Assembly (NCBI GenBank): GCA_016801885.1
Contig: CM028900.1
Coordinates: forward strand, 13,472,972-13,536,971
Source of the DNA: Toxotes chatareus
Taxonomy: Eukaryota > Chordata > Actinopteri > Toxotidae
Reading direction: 5' to 3'
DNA length: 64,000 bases
Shown here: piece by piece, positions 46,661 through 60,160 of the stretch
Layout: each line of letters opens with the position of its first letter
How positions within the stretch are numbered: position 1 is the first letter of the stretch
Translations under genes and position numbers: made by a program
Notes under the pieces: generated by a model
The model's input: the letters and a program-made list of their open reading frames with translations, nothing else
Database searches by the model: none
Told to the model about the DNA's origin: nothing

Positions 46661-49600
46661 AACTCGCTTTTGAGGATTTTTGTGATTTATAGACTAAATT
46701 ATTCATTACTTTAAAATTTTTTTTTAAATTTAAAATATACAGATGGCTCTAATGAAAATAACCATAATTTACAGTCCTAGTTGGTTTCATATCTTCTAAT
46801 TTCAAAACAATACAAGGATTCATAAACACTTAGACTAGATGAGACAGACTAGATTTGAAATGTTCCTTTCAACAGTACATCCATCTCAGTGCTGCTAAGA
46901 AATGCTCATAATACAACATAAAGCCAATGTAGTGTTTCCCTTTTTATATATAGTCTGTTCTTTTCCCCAAACGCTGACTTTAATGCAAGATTAAATGAAA
47001 AAAATGCCCATACAGAGCTTCCATGCTAAAATCCCACTGACAATGGCTCTGCAGTGATGTAGGCCTGCTACAACAGCCATCTTCTGAGGTTTTAAGCAAC
47101 ATCTGTTTGATCTCCTTTGATCATCCTTCCATCTGACAGACCACAAAGTAAAAGCAAAAAGGACAGCTCCTCCGCCACCCAAAGTGGCACAGGACAGTAT
47201 AACCCTGTGCGTGCTCTGTTCTCTCCAAATGCCAGCCTTTATTACCAGGTTGAGCCCTGGTTAGACCAGTCTGTGCTTTTTGTATCTCCTGTCCCTACTT
47301 CCTCTGTCATAAATCCATCTTTCCGACATCACAAACTTCCTTGATCAATACACGTCTCGGTTTCTTCTTTAACTCACAAGCATACATGTCAGGCAAGCTT
47401 TACAGCTGAAGGGATATTTGCTTACGTATCTGTCACTGATGGTGTTTCATGTACACTGTACAAGCAGCTCCATAACTCTAAGCACATGGGGTGTTCCCAC
47501 TCCCCTAAGAAGGAGGTGACAAAGCATTTAGCAGCTCCTCTACAGTAAGTGACACATTTGGCTTCAGTTTGCATTAAGCACAACAATTAATGCATGTTAA
47601 TTCTTAATTATGCTAATTTCATTTGAAATGGGCTGTGAGGTTCTAACAGGGTGGCTGGGTGAGAGAGGATCCTTTGGCGACATGGGCTTGTTGTTTTCTC
47701 TGGTAATGCTCCTAGCACATTCACATGTCCTCTGGTGTTAGGGACCCTTAATGAGGATGGAAGTTCAAACATGACATGCTCTCGGCTCATAAAAATAATT
47801 GGGCTGTTTTTTTATCTGTCAAGAAAATCGGAAAACAGTCTCATTCATTTGCATGCCTCCCTACCAAAATTTACAAGAGTAGTTTAAAACATCACATTTT
47901 TAACACCAAACAGAGGTGCAGCCAGGATACTCTGAAGGTCTTTCAACACATGTTTATGGTGTTTGAATCCTAAACAGTAAACTGCTAAGAGTACAATGGA
48001 GTTCTAAGAATAGAAAAAAAGACAAAATAACTTAATAACTTTTAATAGACTTTTGGAAATATGATGAAATTGTCCTAACTTGACAAATGAATTAATGGGT
48101 ATTTTAATGGCTGATCCATTGCTGTGAGGGACGAGAGGGTTTGAGTGGGTAGTTTCTTTGGCATGTATTATGAATTTTGGTTTTTGATCCATCTTTCTCC
48201 ATCTATTTTTAATATACTGTACCATATGTGTTATGTTAAACAAAGAGCAGTTAAAACTTTCTCTGTCTCTGCTGGACAATGCTCAACATCATTAATTACA
48301 CTGAGCAAAGCGATCTGTCTGATGGGTAATGTATTACACACACATTTGTTAATGTAATGAGATAAAATTAAATCAAACCAAACTACATAGAAAACTTAGT
48401 GTATCCAATTTTCCAATTTTTTGTTCTAAGCAATTTTAAATCAAATTTTATAAATATCAAACGTTTGTGTCCTTAAATGCGTGTCTCCAGAAGCCTGCAA
48501 AATGAGCACTTTAGATTTTACAGGTACATAAAACATCTCTAATTCTTTTTAGTCTCCTGTGTTTTGGGTATTCAAGGAAAATGAACAAGACATGGTTCGC
48601 ACTGTTAAAGACTGTGGCAGTTGGAATATTTCACCTGACACGAGCTGTGCAAGTCGCATGGCACAACCAGCCACAACTGGGCCATTAAATATATGTAAAT
48701 GAAGAGAAACACAAGAGAGCTGGGTATAATAGCACGCACAAGGGAGAAATGGATCCTGGGTAGTGATTAATTTATTTGATGATGCCTCTAGTGAGGAATT
48801 TTAGGTCACAAATGAAGTGACAGGATGACAAATTACCATTTTAAGGAATTTACTGGGAATCATTAATGAACAATTGTCAGGTAGTTTACTGCAGGCAGAG
48901 AAGATGGGATAAATGTAGATCTCCTTCCTCATCCGAGATAAATGATTTTATTATTATTATTTTTTTTAAAACACATCCTTTCAAAAGGGTCTTGGTATGT
49001 GAAATGCAGCAGGAAACTCTAACTGAACAGCAAATTTATTTAGTTTAAAAAAAGGAACAATTAAATAGGAGTTGGGAGGTAAAGCAGATAAATAAGGAGT
49101 AGTCATCATCAGCTTGTTAATCTGTATAAACCCTGCTGTGATTGCTCTTATCTACAGTGGCACTCGAAACCATGGTCTTATCAACACAAAACTTTGTAAT
49201 TTGACTTTTAGTCTTGCCCCATGCATAGCGTGATGTTTCAAACTTCTATTACTGATCTGTCACCGCTTCAAGGGATGTAACTATCAAGCAACATAGAGCA
49301 AGCACAGTGATCCTGGAAGGCCTGCGTTTCATATTGTTTCTAACTAGGTATAAATAATTCTCATTGTAGATCAGCAACTATAGTGATGCTTTGTAATTTC
49401 AAGCACATCTAATTAAGAAAAGGATTATGTCGAGTGATGTAAAGCCTGACATGTTCCTTGTACGAAGAAATATATAGATTGCTCCTGACATCTTTTAAAC
49501 AATTTGGTTTTGTCACTGACAGAATAAATCAATTCATTAATTAAAATTAAACTCATGTGTAAAAGACAGTATCATAGTTTATTTAAGTGTTAAAGGAGAC

Positions 49601-52160
49601 AGATGCTCTTTCAAGAGTCGCTGTCAAGCTTGTCTGTCCTGTTCAGTTTGCTGCCTTTAAATGGCTTTTAAAAGCCAGTGGTAAAAGAGAGCCGAGATGA
49701 CAGGAGGAATCTTCACTGCATGTATTAATTCGACAGATTCCTTGATTCCCCTCCTGGGCCCCTCCGGAGCACCCGATGCTTCAGCGACTCGATGGTGCAT
49801 TACAGTAGGTGTGACAAATATCTTTGGTTTAGAAGTGCTAGTGGTATGTTGGTTCACAGATGACATGTCACTGGGATGTCTAAAAACACTCATAATTGCA
49901 CTTTCCAAAAGGGAAACAGTGTCCCAATTTGGTCCATGCTGCAATGATGTGTCCCTGAGAGGAGGCTACTCTGTGTCTGATATCGTTATGCTTGTTATAT
50001 GTGAGGCATCATAGCAGAAGAGCAGATTTCACTTTGATGAAAGAAATTCCAACAGAGTGTTGCTTTTGAAATAGTGGCTATGTAGTGATATGAAAAGCCG
50101 CTGAAAATGTTAAATGTTGCTACTACACAACAACTGTATACTGGAATTTAACCAACAGTGTGGACTGGTATTTTTATGACTGCATCATTTGTTACTGTTT
50201 TGGCTTGCGAACTTATTTGGTCAAAATCATAATTGCCAAAAAGAATAAGTTGTATAGATTTTTATGCAGTGATTAAAAAAAAAAAAAAACAGGGAAAACT
50301 TTATCTCAGTGTTTGTGTCATTGTTTGCAGGATATGATGTGTAGTGTACTATGAAAAAAATAATGTAGGTGCTTTATTATTATGGTTAACATTTTTGGCT
50401 TAAATTGACTTAAATGCAAGCCTTGTTATCCATTAATCTGTAGTGATACACTCTTTCATTGGGACAGCAGGGACTGCACCTTTGCTCGTCTTCAAATTCA
50501 CTGACCACTGCAGACCACAGAGGGTATAAACTGTCTTTATAATACAACCATCATCTCTAGGACAATATCAATAACTACAATTGTCAGCTCTCTTCTGCAC
50601 AACATTTCCTTGAAGCACTACTCTTGATTCATGTCAAGAGTACAAAGAAGCAGTGCACCCATATCCCTCTCTCTGTCCCAGAATGCATTAAATCAAATAT
50701 CACAGAGGAGCGACTTGGTGTTTCTACGATACATCTGGGTTATTTTGCTCCCTAGTTTCCTCTGCGTTAATTACATGAATGATTACTTTGTTCGGAAAAG
50801 CAACATTCCTACTGAACACAAGTCTGGCAGTAAAACAACAGCCTATCACAACTCACTGGTGCAGACACAGCCTATTTTTGCTCACTATGCAAGTTTTGCA
50901 TTAGAGGGAGAAGTGGAAATTTATTGCTGAAATTGGAAAGTCTTTGAAGAGGTTTCAAGACGTTTGTTGAAACAGTGTATGTTTCTCTTAAATGTTAATT
51001 TGAGTAATTCAGTTTGGAGTCCAAGTCCACATGCTTTGTGCAAAGAGGTCATCAGTTTACAGTTGTCCTTGACTGTGGTTATTCACTGACAGGCATTACA
51101 AAAACAAAAAGAAATCAGTGTTTTAATTTTCTATTAAATTACACTGCAGCTGATCTGTTCATATATACCCCAGACAAAGAGAGAGAGGCTTTACATAAAG
51201 ATGACAGAATCCAGATCTTCACTTGTTTTTTGTTTTTTTTTTGTTGTTGTTGTTTTAATCCTTTTTTAACCAGTGAGACATGGGTACTCTACCTCTGCAT
51301 AACCTCTGACCAAACCTCTTTGGTGTCACAACTGAATGCATGAGTGACCAGGGTAATGTTCACACTCTGCATTGGATACACATTGCATGTACCATGAAAG
51401 TGACTGTGAGCTTCTTTCCAGATTGTGCCCAATTTCATGGTGCTATACACACACAGCATCAGTTGATCACACTGATTTGGTGGATACCGAGTGTTTTCTG
51501 TACATCAAGGGACTGTCTACAGTATGCCTTACCAAGGACAGCAGTGCCAACAATATAACAATGCATTTTGTGTTTTAAGTTGTACAGAGAGTTCTGTAAG
51601 AAGGACTTTTTGAAGTAACTAACCAATATATCTAAATAAAAACAGTAAAGCATCAATTATCAAATATCTTATGTGTTTTAGAGCAATATGGGACTGTCTA
51701 TGTACATATTAAATGAGAACCTGAGAACCATGTAGGTGAGATCATTTCTTTCAGTGATGCAGAAAAAAGGAGATATTCCCTCCATTTCCTCCTCTCCTGC
51801 TCTTGGCCTTTGTGGCGAGAATAATAAGCTGAATGCAAGTGATGTGTGTGGTTGTGGTTTGATTAACCTCTGCTCCAAGCTGTTGCACCACACAATATCA
51901 TTGCCTATTGACCTGCAGGTGCTCAGAGGTAGGGCTGGTGCAAAGGTCTGGAGATGTGGGACCAGCAGTGGTAACAGGCCCCGGCCTAATTGTCTGTTCT
52001 CTGTAAGCTGAAGTTATTGGCAGCTGCCACTGTCTCAACCACTCCGTCCTAGCTCTGGCAAAACGAACCAGGGCCTGCTAATTGCAATGGCCTTTTCATC
52101 ATCTCAAATCAAAAGCTTTCATCCAAGCCAGGAGAGGCAGCATCCTCTCAGGCCATTAGT
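46661..52160. other. Gene-free region
   Basis: No gene is recognised. Unique blocks at 47100-47340 and 47560-47680 (the latter with CAATTAATGCATGTTAATTC and TTAATTATGCTAATTTC) and at 49590-49960 may be regulatory. Overlapping frames of 105 (+) and 95 (-) codons at 49657-50014 have no recognisable features. A T/GTT-rich run lies at 51226-51256 and an A-run at 50275-50289. Confidence 0.42.
47560..47680. promoter_or_regulatory. Candidate conserved non-coding element (dense TAAT sites)
   Basis: CAATTAATGCATGTTAATTC followed by TTAATTATGCTAATTTC gives five or more homeodomain-type cores within 50 bp, with a POU-like TATGCTAAT. This is the densest cluster of such cores I noticed in the window. Its function is inferred only. 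Confidence 0.3.
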
Positions 52161-53224
52161 GAAGTACTGTAAGTAGAGCGCTGAGCTCAGTGCTGGACAG
52201 ACGCATGACCACCTCCACCACCACCGCTTGCAGGATGTTACGCATTCTCCCTCACCAGCTATGGGAGTATTTAGCACACAGCCCCATTGACCTCGTCTCT
52301 CTCTCCCTACCTGAATGCCATAACCTGATTTTACCAGTCATTTAAGAGGGTGGTTGGCAGGAGAGTGGATAGCAGCTCGGATGGCGGATATAAGTGGGGG
52401 TGTGATGGTGGGGCGGTTGGAAAGTTCAGCGGTGCTGGATTGTAAGGGAGGGCAACTGGTCCTCCTGACAAGAGATCAATACCGTCCTCAGAGTGGCTGG
52501 AGTCAAGCTGCTGGGTCTGACAGGGGGCCGTGTGGCGTAATTGGATCAGGGGGCGCAGCAAGTCGCCTGCCCACCCCCCTTCAGTACTGTCACAGCTGTC
52601 ACATGTCATCCCCCTGCACTGCTGTCACCCCAGGAGGCTAGTGGTTCTCTCTCTCTCCCCTTCCCCTCGCACCCATGCAAATGTCCACTTAGCAGATGAA
52701 TGCCGCAGATATTAGGCACATTCTTCATGCTTTTATGCAAAAGTAAAATCTATGTCATTTGAGAATTTCATGGAAATAAAGTCACCATTTATTCAGAGCC
52801 GAAAGAGTGAAACCGCCTGTAAAAAGTGAGAATGGTTTGGTTCAGCTTATTAAAAATGGAAACAAAATAAGGCTTTAGAAAAACAAACAATGAGGGAGTT
52901 GAGGATTAGAGAAAATAAAAAGAAAAGCAAAAGAAAAAACTTCATAGACACCATACAGTAATGAAAAATCTCTCACCTCTATATTACCTCATATAACTCA
53001 CAGGTAACACTTAATCCAAAAGTATTGATTGACTGACGTGTAAGCATACAGGATATGTAAAATAAACTCTGTGGGGTGAGGTGTTGGTTGTTTTTCAGAA
53101 AATATTGTAGCATCATTGTTATATTTGACTTAAGTTGGTAGATCCTCAAGCAGAAATGGGCAAAAAAAAAAGAAAAGAAAAAGATATGCAGCATCTTAAT
53201 TAACTTTATTTTACAATGAACTAC

Positions 53225-53660
53225 ATGATCACTTTAATCTGACATTTTTCAGAGCAGCATAAGGGAGACGGCGATTGATTTCAATAGGGAAGAGTGTATG
53301 CTGTAAAAAGACAATAATGGAGATAATGATTGTCTGCTGTTAATCTTGCCAGTGTGGATTCCAGCTGAAAGCCCTTTAAAAGCAGTGCTCTATTCAATTC
53401 CTGGAGGAAACTGAGAATGTTTTGTCCACCATGACTAAAACGCTTCCTAAATCTAACTGTTTGAAAGCTGCAGTAATTGTTACCATTTCATCAAAAGCAG
53501 CCTGAGCGTATTTGGAATAATCACACATCATGTGACAGACGCGGATATTTCCGACCGCAGACATCACAGAGCTGGGTGGATTAAAGACTGGTTAAACATT
53601 AAACAGGAATCCATATGTAAATTTACAGCACCAATTAGGAGATGCTGTCTGTGATGTTAT
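53225..53660. promoter_or_regulatory. Candidate conserved non-coding element
   Basis: A repeat-free block with GATTGATTTCAATAGGGA, ACAATAATGGAGATAATGAT and GCTGTTAATCTTGCC words in the first half, and CAGCACCGATT-like GCACCAATTAGGAG near 53627. There is no coding frame. It looks like enhancer-type sequence from composition alone. Confidence 0.28.
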
Positions 53661-54602
53661 CCTCCAAGAGACTCTCTGCCCTCAATTTTCACACACTTAA
53701 TCAAATTAAAAGCTTAGGAACAGCATGATTATCGGATTATCACTGATACATGTACAATTCCTTTTAGTTTGGGCAAATAATGGGTGGATTCTGGTACAAT
53801 CTATCCAGTGGCTTAACTCGCTGTTGTTTGTTTTGGAAGCCTATGGGTTGGAGGGGGGGGAAGAAGAATCACTTTTCTTGTGTCATATCAAAATCATCCC
53901 AATTTACATTCCATTTAGTAGAAACAAATCTAGCTAATTTTCTCTTATACAGTTGACACGATTGATTTTGAGTCTTACAGATGATCTACATGTGTAAAGA
54001 AAAAAAACTACTTTTTTTTTAAAACTTTTTGTTTCTCATCATGAGGATATTTGATGTAGCTATCAATTGGGCAAAGTTCAGATGACCCTGTTTCAATCGT
54101 GAGGCCTGAAGAATCATGGACCTCAGGACAGGAGAGGTTTTTCACACAGAGAGAATATGTTTCATACATGCACACGCTGCAAGGGTTAATACACTAAGAG
54201 AACATGCACAAGTGAATTCACACAAACACACGGCTGAAGCTGAATCACTGTTTCACTGATCTATGACAGCCAAACCTCCTTCTGGGACTGCACGTTCACC
54301 TTGGCGGTCTCAACGGTTCAGCGGCCCCAAGGATGTGGTTAACAAATGGGGAGAGAGCTCGCCAACTTCAGGGCGGTCGCAGGCTTGTGCTAAGTGATCT
54401 GTATTCCCTGTGAATCTGCTGTTCCTTAACCCTGTGAAATTAAGAACACTTCCTGAAACTCAGCCCCCCTGACCTCTAACATAATACAAAATTCAAAAAG
54501 CACCACGCATCAGTGTCCTTGTGTAATGTAAGAAGAAAAAACTAGAGCAGAGCCAGGAATTTTCCTCCTCAAACACTGTTGGAAAATTCTTATGACTGTC
54601 TA

Positions 54603-54650
54603 ATATATCTATATCTATATCTATATCTATGTATATGTATATGTATATGT
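54603..54650. repeat. Hexanucleotide (ATATCT)n-(ATATGT)n repeat
   Basis: Four ATATCT-type units run directly into four ATATGT-type units, so a single base change defines the boundary near 54630. It is a simple tandem repeat. Confidence 0.93.
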
Positions 54651-55489
54651 ACAGCACATTTCTCTTACTGCGCTACAATATCACAAATAAGATGGATGTT
54701 AAATTTATGTTTTTTTTTCTTCTTTTAATTCCTTCTGTCTCTCAGTTTTGGAGGCTTTTTTCCACAGTAGGAATTCCACGAGGCTAAACCCAAGTTTTTG
54801 TCAAAGTGTTTTGTAGACATAATTTACCAGATACCACCTGCTGTAAGACCGTTAACAGTATAAAGAAAAAGGCTCTCTGAGTATCGAGGAAAGTAAAGAT
54901 TGGCAGGTGAAAGTGATGCTTACAGGCTGACCTACACACAAGACCTCTTCATCCGTGACTCATAATCACTACTCTGTGGGAGTCACATGGTCTGCTAAAA
55001 GGCAGCCAAAGCCATTATGGGGGTGCTTAAAACTCCACTTAAAGATCACTTTATAGCCTATTACTTTAACTATGGTTAGGTATTTACATGTCACCTCCAG
55101 CAGCTTTTTGGTTTGGTGTTACATTTGCTTGTGGGTAGAGCATCTTATGTGACTGTCTGCTGTGACAAAAGTAGCCGAGATCCATGCAATCACTATATAA
55201 AGGTGCGGTATATTTCTGTTCATTTACTGATGATCCTGATGCTATTGTAATAAAGGATAGGATGATAAAAGGCCAGATATTAATGGATATGTAGGACAAG
55301 GATGTTTTAAATATAATTTTATGTATTGTAAGAAATAAAGAAAAAAAATCACCTTTTTATTGAGCACTATCACATCCCTGAAATGCTGCAGATTTATTAA
55401 TTTCTTGGAAGACATTTGTATGGTGGCATGAAAAGCTACTGCTGTTACACTGCGTATTACATGACCAGGACCTGGTCCCCAACAGGCTA

Positions 55490-55870
55490 AGCTTGGATCA
55501 GTGGAGACAGCCTCTACCCTGGGGTCAGCCGCGACCGTGCGACTACACCACTCTGACGTGACGTGGAGCCGGGGCGATGGTGTGTAAATAAAGGGAGAGA
55601 ATTGTGAATCTCGTCATGGCTGCAGCGAGCGGAGCAGCTCAAGCAAAGATGGTTGCCCGCAAACCTGACTGGGAGGTGGTTTGTGGCTCTGTGTGGAAGT
55701 GGCTGGCTGGCCGGCTGGGGAGGAGAATGACTACCATCACCACGTCCGCCGCCCCCCCACCCCCCCCGGCCAGACAGCTCAGGAGCAATTCACCCGGCTG
55801 CTCACTGCTGACATATGACTTAATCAACCACATGTGTACTAATGAACGGCCATATGAAAACAATTAAGGC
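55490..55870 (+). other. CpG-rich block with tandem TGACG motifs and a good-context ORF, possible unannotated first exon
   Basis: About 18 CpGs lie between 55530 and 55800, far more than in the surrounding AT-rich desert. TGACGTGACGTGG at 55554-55566 holds two overlapping CRE-like motifs. An ATG at 55616 has G at both -3 and +4 and opens an 83-codon frame ending at 55867 (MAAASGAAQAKMVARKPDWE at the start, a proline run PPPPP mid-way). The product resembles nothing I know. A transcription start for a non-coding RNA, a small protein gene, or an enhancer are all possible; no homology or transcript supports any of them. Confidence 0.3.
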
Positions 55871-58800
55871 TATCAGAGTGGCCATGGCAGGTATTCTGTT
55901 GTTCACAATTCAAGCTTCTTCTCAGCTGCTTAATCACATCTGAGAAAGTATGATTTCCTATACAGTAGCTGACTCTGGTCACTGACAACTTCCAGTTACA
56001 ACTTTCATTTTTCCTTGCCATTTTAAATGTATTGCAGATAATCACGCTACATAAAAAAGGCCATTATCAGGCGTTTTCTGACAATTAAGCTACAGATGGA
56101 TCAAAATTATTATTTTACTTCAATATTTCAATATCCTGCTCTGTGTGAACCCCATGCATTGTGCAAATGTCTCCTCAACAAAGGATTACAATCAATTAAA
56201 CATTTATGGAAATGGCATCGCTTCCTCTAACACCGGGCTATTTCCCCTGACATTTTGCACCTATTATATTTTCAGACATTTGATGATGTTCGCGACTCAT
56301 ACTTGGACATTTTGATAAACACTGACATGGACAACACTGAAACAAGGTAACCGAGTGCATGGCTCTGTGTGAGACGTCTTGCATTTCCCCACAGTTGGAG
56401 GCTTACAAATGAGCCACTTCTAAAGTTTGTCACAATTTGTGAGAAATATCTTTAACTAACAAACCATGAATCAGTCACAGAATAATTGCAATCATTGTCT
56501 ATTTAATTTATGCATGTCTTTAGAAGGCACTCTTTGTGACTTTGGGTTGATCTTCAGAGATAAACAGATACTCAAACAATTTATTCTCAATGTGAAGTTT
56601 GTAAATAACATAAATGGAAGCAAGGATAAATACCATGAACATTATCTTTTGCTGCAAAATACTTAAGTGAGATTATTAGTTTTTTGTTTCTTACATTTAC
56701 ATTGAATTGTTGAGAGCACTGCCTTCAACCCAGAGCATAAAATATGCAAACACAGTAAACAAGAGATGTGAATTTGTGTAGGGAAAGTGCCTATGGGTTG
56801 AACTGGCAGACACCTTTACGACTGAAAAGATTCATATCCTCTGTTTATCATTCATATCTGTGTTTATGCATAATACCACTTCACATAATATGACTCAGTT
56901 TAATCAACAGGACTTACGTGAAGCAGCAGCCTTCTCTGACAGAGTTTGTCTAATATGAGTGAAGCCACGGGGAGAGGTTGTCAATGTTTGCCAGTGGGTT
57001 TGCTCATGGATGAGACTGTGATGAACATTTCAATTCTCTATATGCAGCTGATTTTTATTCACTATATAAAGCAACACTTGCCACTCAGTCTGAAAATTTC
57101 ACAAAAAAATGTGACTTTGTCCCAATGAGTGGTGTTTGTAAAGCTTCTAAAACATAAAATGCAGCTTTCAAAGTATAAATTGTTTATTATCTGGTTCTCC
57201 TTTCGTAAAGAGGGGGAGAGCAAACATTACTCTGATGTATTCATTCTACACCTCCCCTCAATAATGCATTATTTCAAGAATAAACCTTGAACTCTTGCTT
57301 GCCTTCATGCATTTGTACATTACAAAAGGTCTATAATTTATGCTGTTTTTCTGGGAAAAGAAGAGTTTGGATAAACAGCATGGTTCATTCCGTCATAATT
57401 CTTTATTCAACTGGCATATCATGGGAATTTCAACAGTCATAGCAGATTAACCTTGTGTGTGCTTTCTATGGGCCTCTCTTTGACACATTTACATGCATCC
57501 TGATCAGAACCCTGTTTGGTGAATTATTGCATTTCCATCTTTTTCTCACCATCTTGACCTTCTTGCAAAATAATCACAACTGTTATGTAGAAATATTGAG
57601 TCATAGTAATTATATAAATAATGAATCCCTTGAGGTTGGAGCATTCTCAGCAATCCATGCTCAGAGAGCATGTCTTCCACTTGTCTAGTAACATACCGTA
57701 TAGTACAGGTTCCATATCCACAGTGTTAAAGTAGAATCATAACTGGAAGGTCAAATTAGGTAGCACTAAATAAAAGAAATAGGTATTTTCATCCTGAAAT
57801 TGCTCCTCCTGTAATGGGACGTGAAATGTTTGTTGCAGTGGTGTGGTGTGAAAATGTCATAACTTCAGACCTGGTGAAACACACAATATAAGGGAAACCC
57901 TATCTTATATATTAAAGCTGCCTTATATCAGCACATCTTCATCACATGTTGTATAGATCTATAAAATTAATAAAATATCAAAGTTATAGTAACAAAGAAT
58001 AGTTGTAACATATTATACTTGCAGAACCAATTAGCCACATAATCGTTTGACTTATCTGTGTGTTAATTAATGTTGACAATCGCAGGATCTTGTTGTGTTT
58101 CATAAGAATCATGAGATTCTAAGTTATAATAGTGAGGTGTGGAAATCATAATTACTCCTGATTATCTTTTTCTGATATTTGTTCTTTGCATCTGTTGAGT
58201 TATATCTAAATCAGAATAAGAATGTCACATGTACATAACAACATCAATATAAAAATAGAATTTAAAAAAAGTTATTTCATTTGAGAATGTAGGTCGTATT
58301 GACTGATCTTTATGTTGTTGATCATATTTCATATTTTGATGATGCACTTCAAATTGATATAAGTCCCCAACAATCAAAAAATAAATGGCATTTACTATTT
58401 TCCGGGGGTTCAAGTGAGAAGAGGACTTTGATAAAGCTGTTGATTCTATAAATATCATAGCAATAAATGTGCTTTCATGGTAGTCTGTGTTTTTCAAAAG
58501 TCTGTTATTAAGAGCTGAAGTTGATGTATTGCTTACGTCAGAACCCTTTTTTTTTCTGACTACCTGGAGCGGAGCATGTAAACAGGAAGCAATCTCAACT
58601 TTTTCATGAGAATCCTTATTGATTTGCCTTGATAAGCCTTACATTTAAATCAAATTTATACCTCTATGTAATGTCTTCAACAACTGTAATATTCTATAAT
58701 GTTCTATGCAAAGACACATAATCAATATACCAACTCCAAATGTCACCTGACAACACTTTTCCTTTCTCAATACAGATGATTATACCTAAACTATGGGTAC

Positions 58801-59820
58801 TGGCCAATACTGATCCAATATTTCCTGTCCAGGCGCACTTCACCGGTCACATGGAAACTGGTCTCAGCAAAGAAATAGTTTCGTAATAACCCTCCATAAA
58901 ATCACAGTGTGCTTTTCACTGTATCTGTGTAATAAGCCGTGCCACCACTGGTCCTAAAATACCTTTTAAAACCCTACTGGACAAACTCAAAAACATATCG
59001 ATGTTAACCTTAAAACAAACATGCAACAAATTGCTTTTTACTTGGATAGATGTCCACTTGAGACTGACTTCGTGACTAACAATAAAACCATTGTTCTTTA
59101 AAGTGAGCAAAGCTGCAATCAAAATCTGTTTTCAGTATTGTTAAAATTAGATCTGAGCCCTCTCCTTCTCTTCTTAACAGGTGCTATTTTTTCTATGTAA
59201 CCGAGAGATACAGGGACAAAACAATCATATAATGAACTGTTATTTTATAAAGGTACTATGTTTATGTTATAATGCAACAGTTCTGCTCAATGAACTTTGA
59301 ATACTTGACACACAGTACAGCTATTTCTCTCTTACTTCCATTTAAAAAGAGCTATGATGTCCTCTATGTATCCCTGACAGTAACAAGTAGCACCTCTTCC
59401 CGTGACATGGTTTGTCCTCTAAAGCAAAGTTGCTGACATTGTTGAGGGATGAGTGAACACGTAACAGAGCAGCGCTTGTGATATGCTTCATGTTGGACTC
59501 TATTCACACCACTTTAAAGAAATTAGTAATGGTATCCCCAGGTGCAGCACACAATATACAGCTGTGTGATTACAATATCCATATGCACTGTGGGACCCAA
59601 GGTATGTAGAGGAAGATAGGAATCCTCCATACAAATATGAAAATCAACAGTGTCCCCCAATTCCATATATAATCAGTCAGCCTACTGCAGGAAGAGATAT
59701 CAGCCTAGCTTTCCATTTGCTGATAGTGGCATGCGGCGGCATTAAGAAATCACCCTGAATGTGCTGGGGTAGATAACTGAACATGTTGGGTGTCTACCGG
59801 AGATATATTTACACAAAACA
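55871..59820. other. Gene-free region
   Basis: Very AT-rich unique DNA. Short frames (up to 90 codons) have random composition. No repeats longer than homopolymer runs and no RNA gene were noticed. Confidence 0.45.
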
Positions 59821-59851
59821 GGGAAGAGACAGAGTAGATCTAATTGACTAG

Positions 59852-60160
59852 GTAGCAGTTTGCAGAGGTTGGTATGGCAGGTCTCAGAGTCGAGTGGATG
59901 AGGGGCTTACAGAGAGGCCGTCAGAGAGCAGATTAGTGCTGACGTCTCTGCCACATCAATTACAACCCGCTGCTTGGCTGGGGAGAAATCCCCACCACTG
60001 TCTCTTCAAGGCCACCAAGCACAAACTGGGTGTGTCAGAGGTCATCCAGGGGAGGAAGCGCAAGGCCCTGGCCCTCCCAGTGGGAGTCACTCCTGTGGGC
60101 TGGTGGTTCAGAGTCCCCTGTGGAGGGAGGTGCCACAGAGAGTTTCAGAGCAAACACTAG
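59852..60160 (+). other. GC-rich open frame with coding-like third positions, nature unknown
   Basis: A frame is open from just after a TAG near 59849-59851 to TAG at 60158. It lacks an early ATG in frame, so if real it would be an internal or last exon. From about 60010 the codons end mostly in G or C (AAGCACAAACTGGGTGTGTC and onward), unlike the neighbourhood. TCTCTTCAAG just upstream of that part could serve as an acceptor. The translated end RVPCGGRCHREFQSKH is not a sequence I recognise. Chance GC-richness is the main alternative. Confidence 0.22.

Larger units (their letters stand above)
52161..55485. other. Gene-free region
   Basis: No gene is recognised. A GC-balanced part at 52170-52680 carries overlapping short frames on both strands without family resemblance. 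The unique block 53225-53660 may be regulatory. The hexamer repeat at 54603-54650 is listed separately. The G-run at 53852-53859 lies within a random frame. Confidence 0.42.

Noticed and set aside
49657..50014. Overlapping + (105 codons) and - (95 codons) frames that looked partly protein-like.
   Set aside because: Neither has a recognisable motif, both cannot be real over the same bases, and no splice or promoter context was found.
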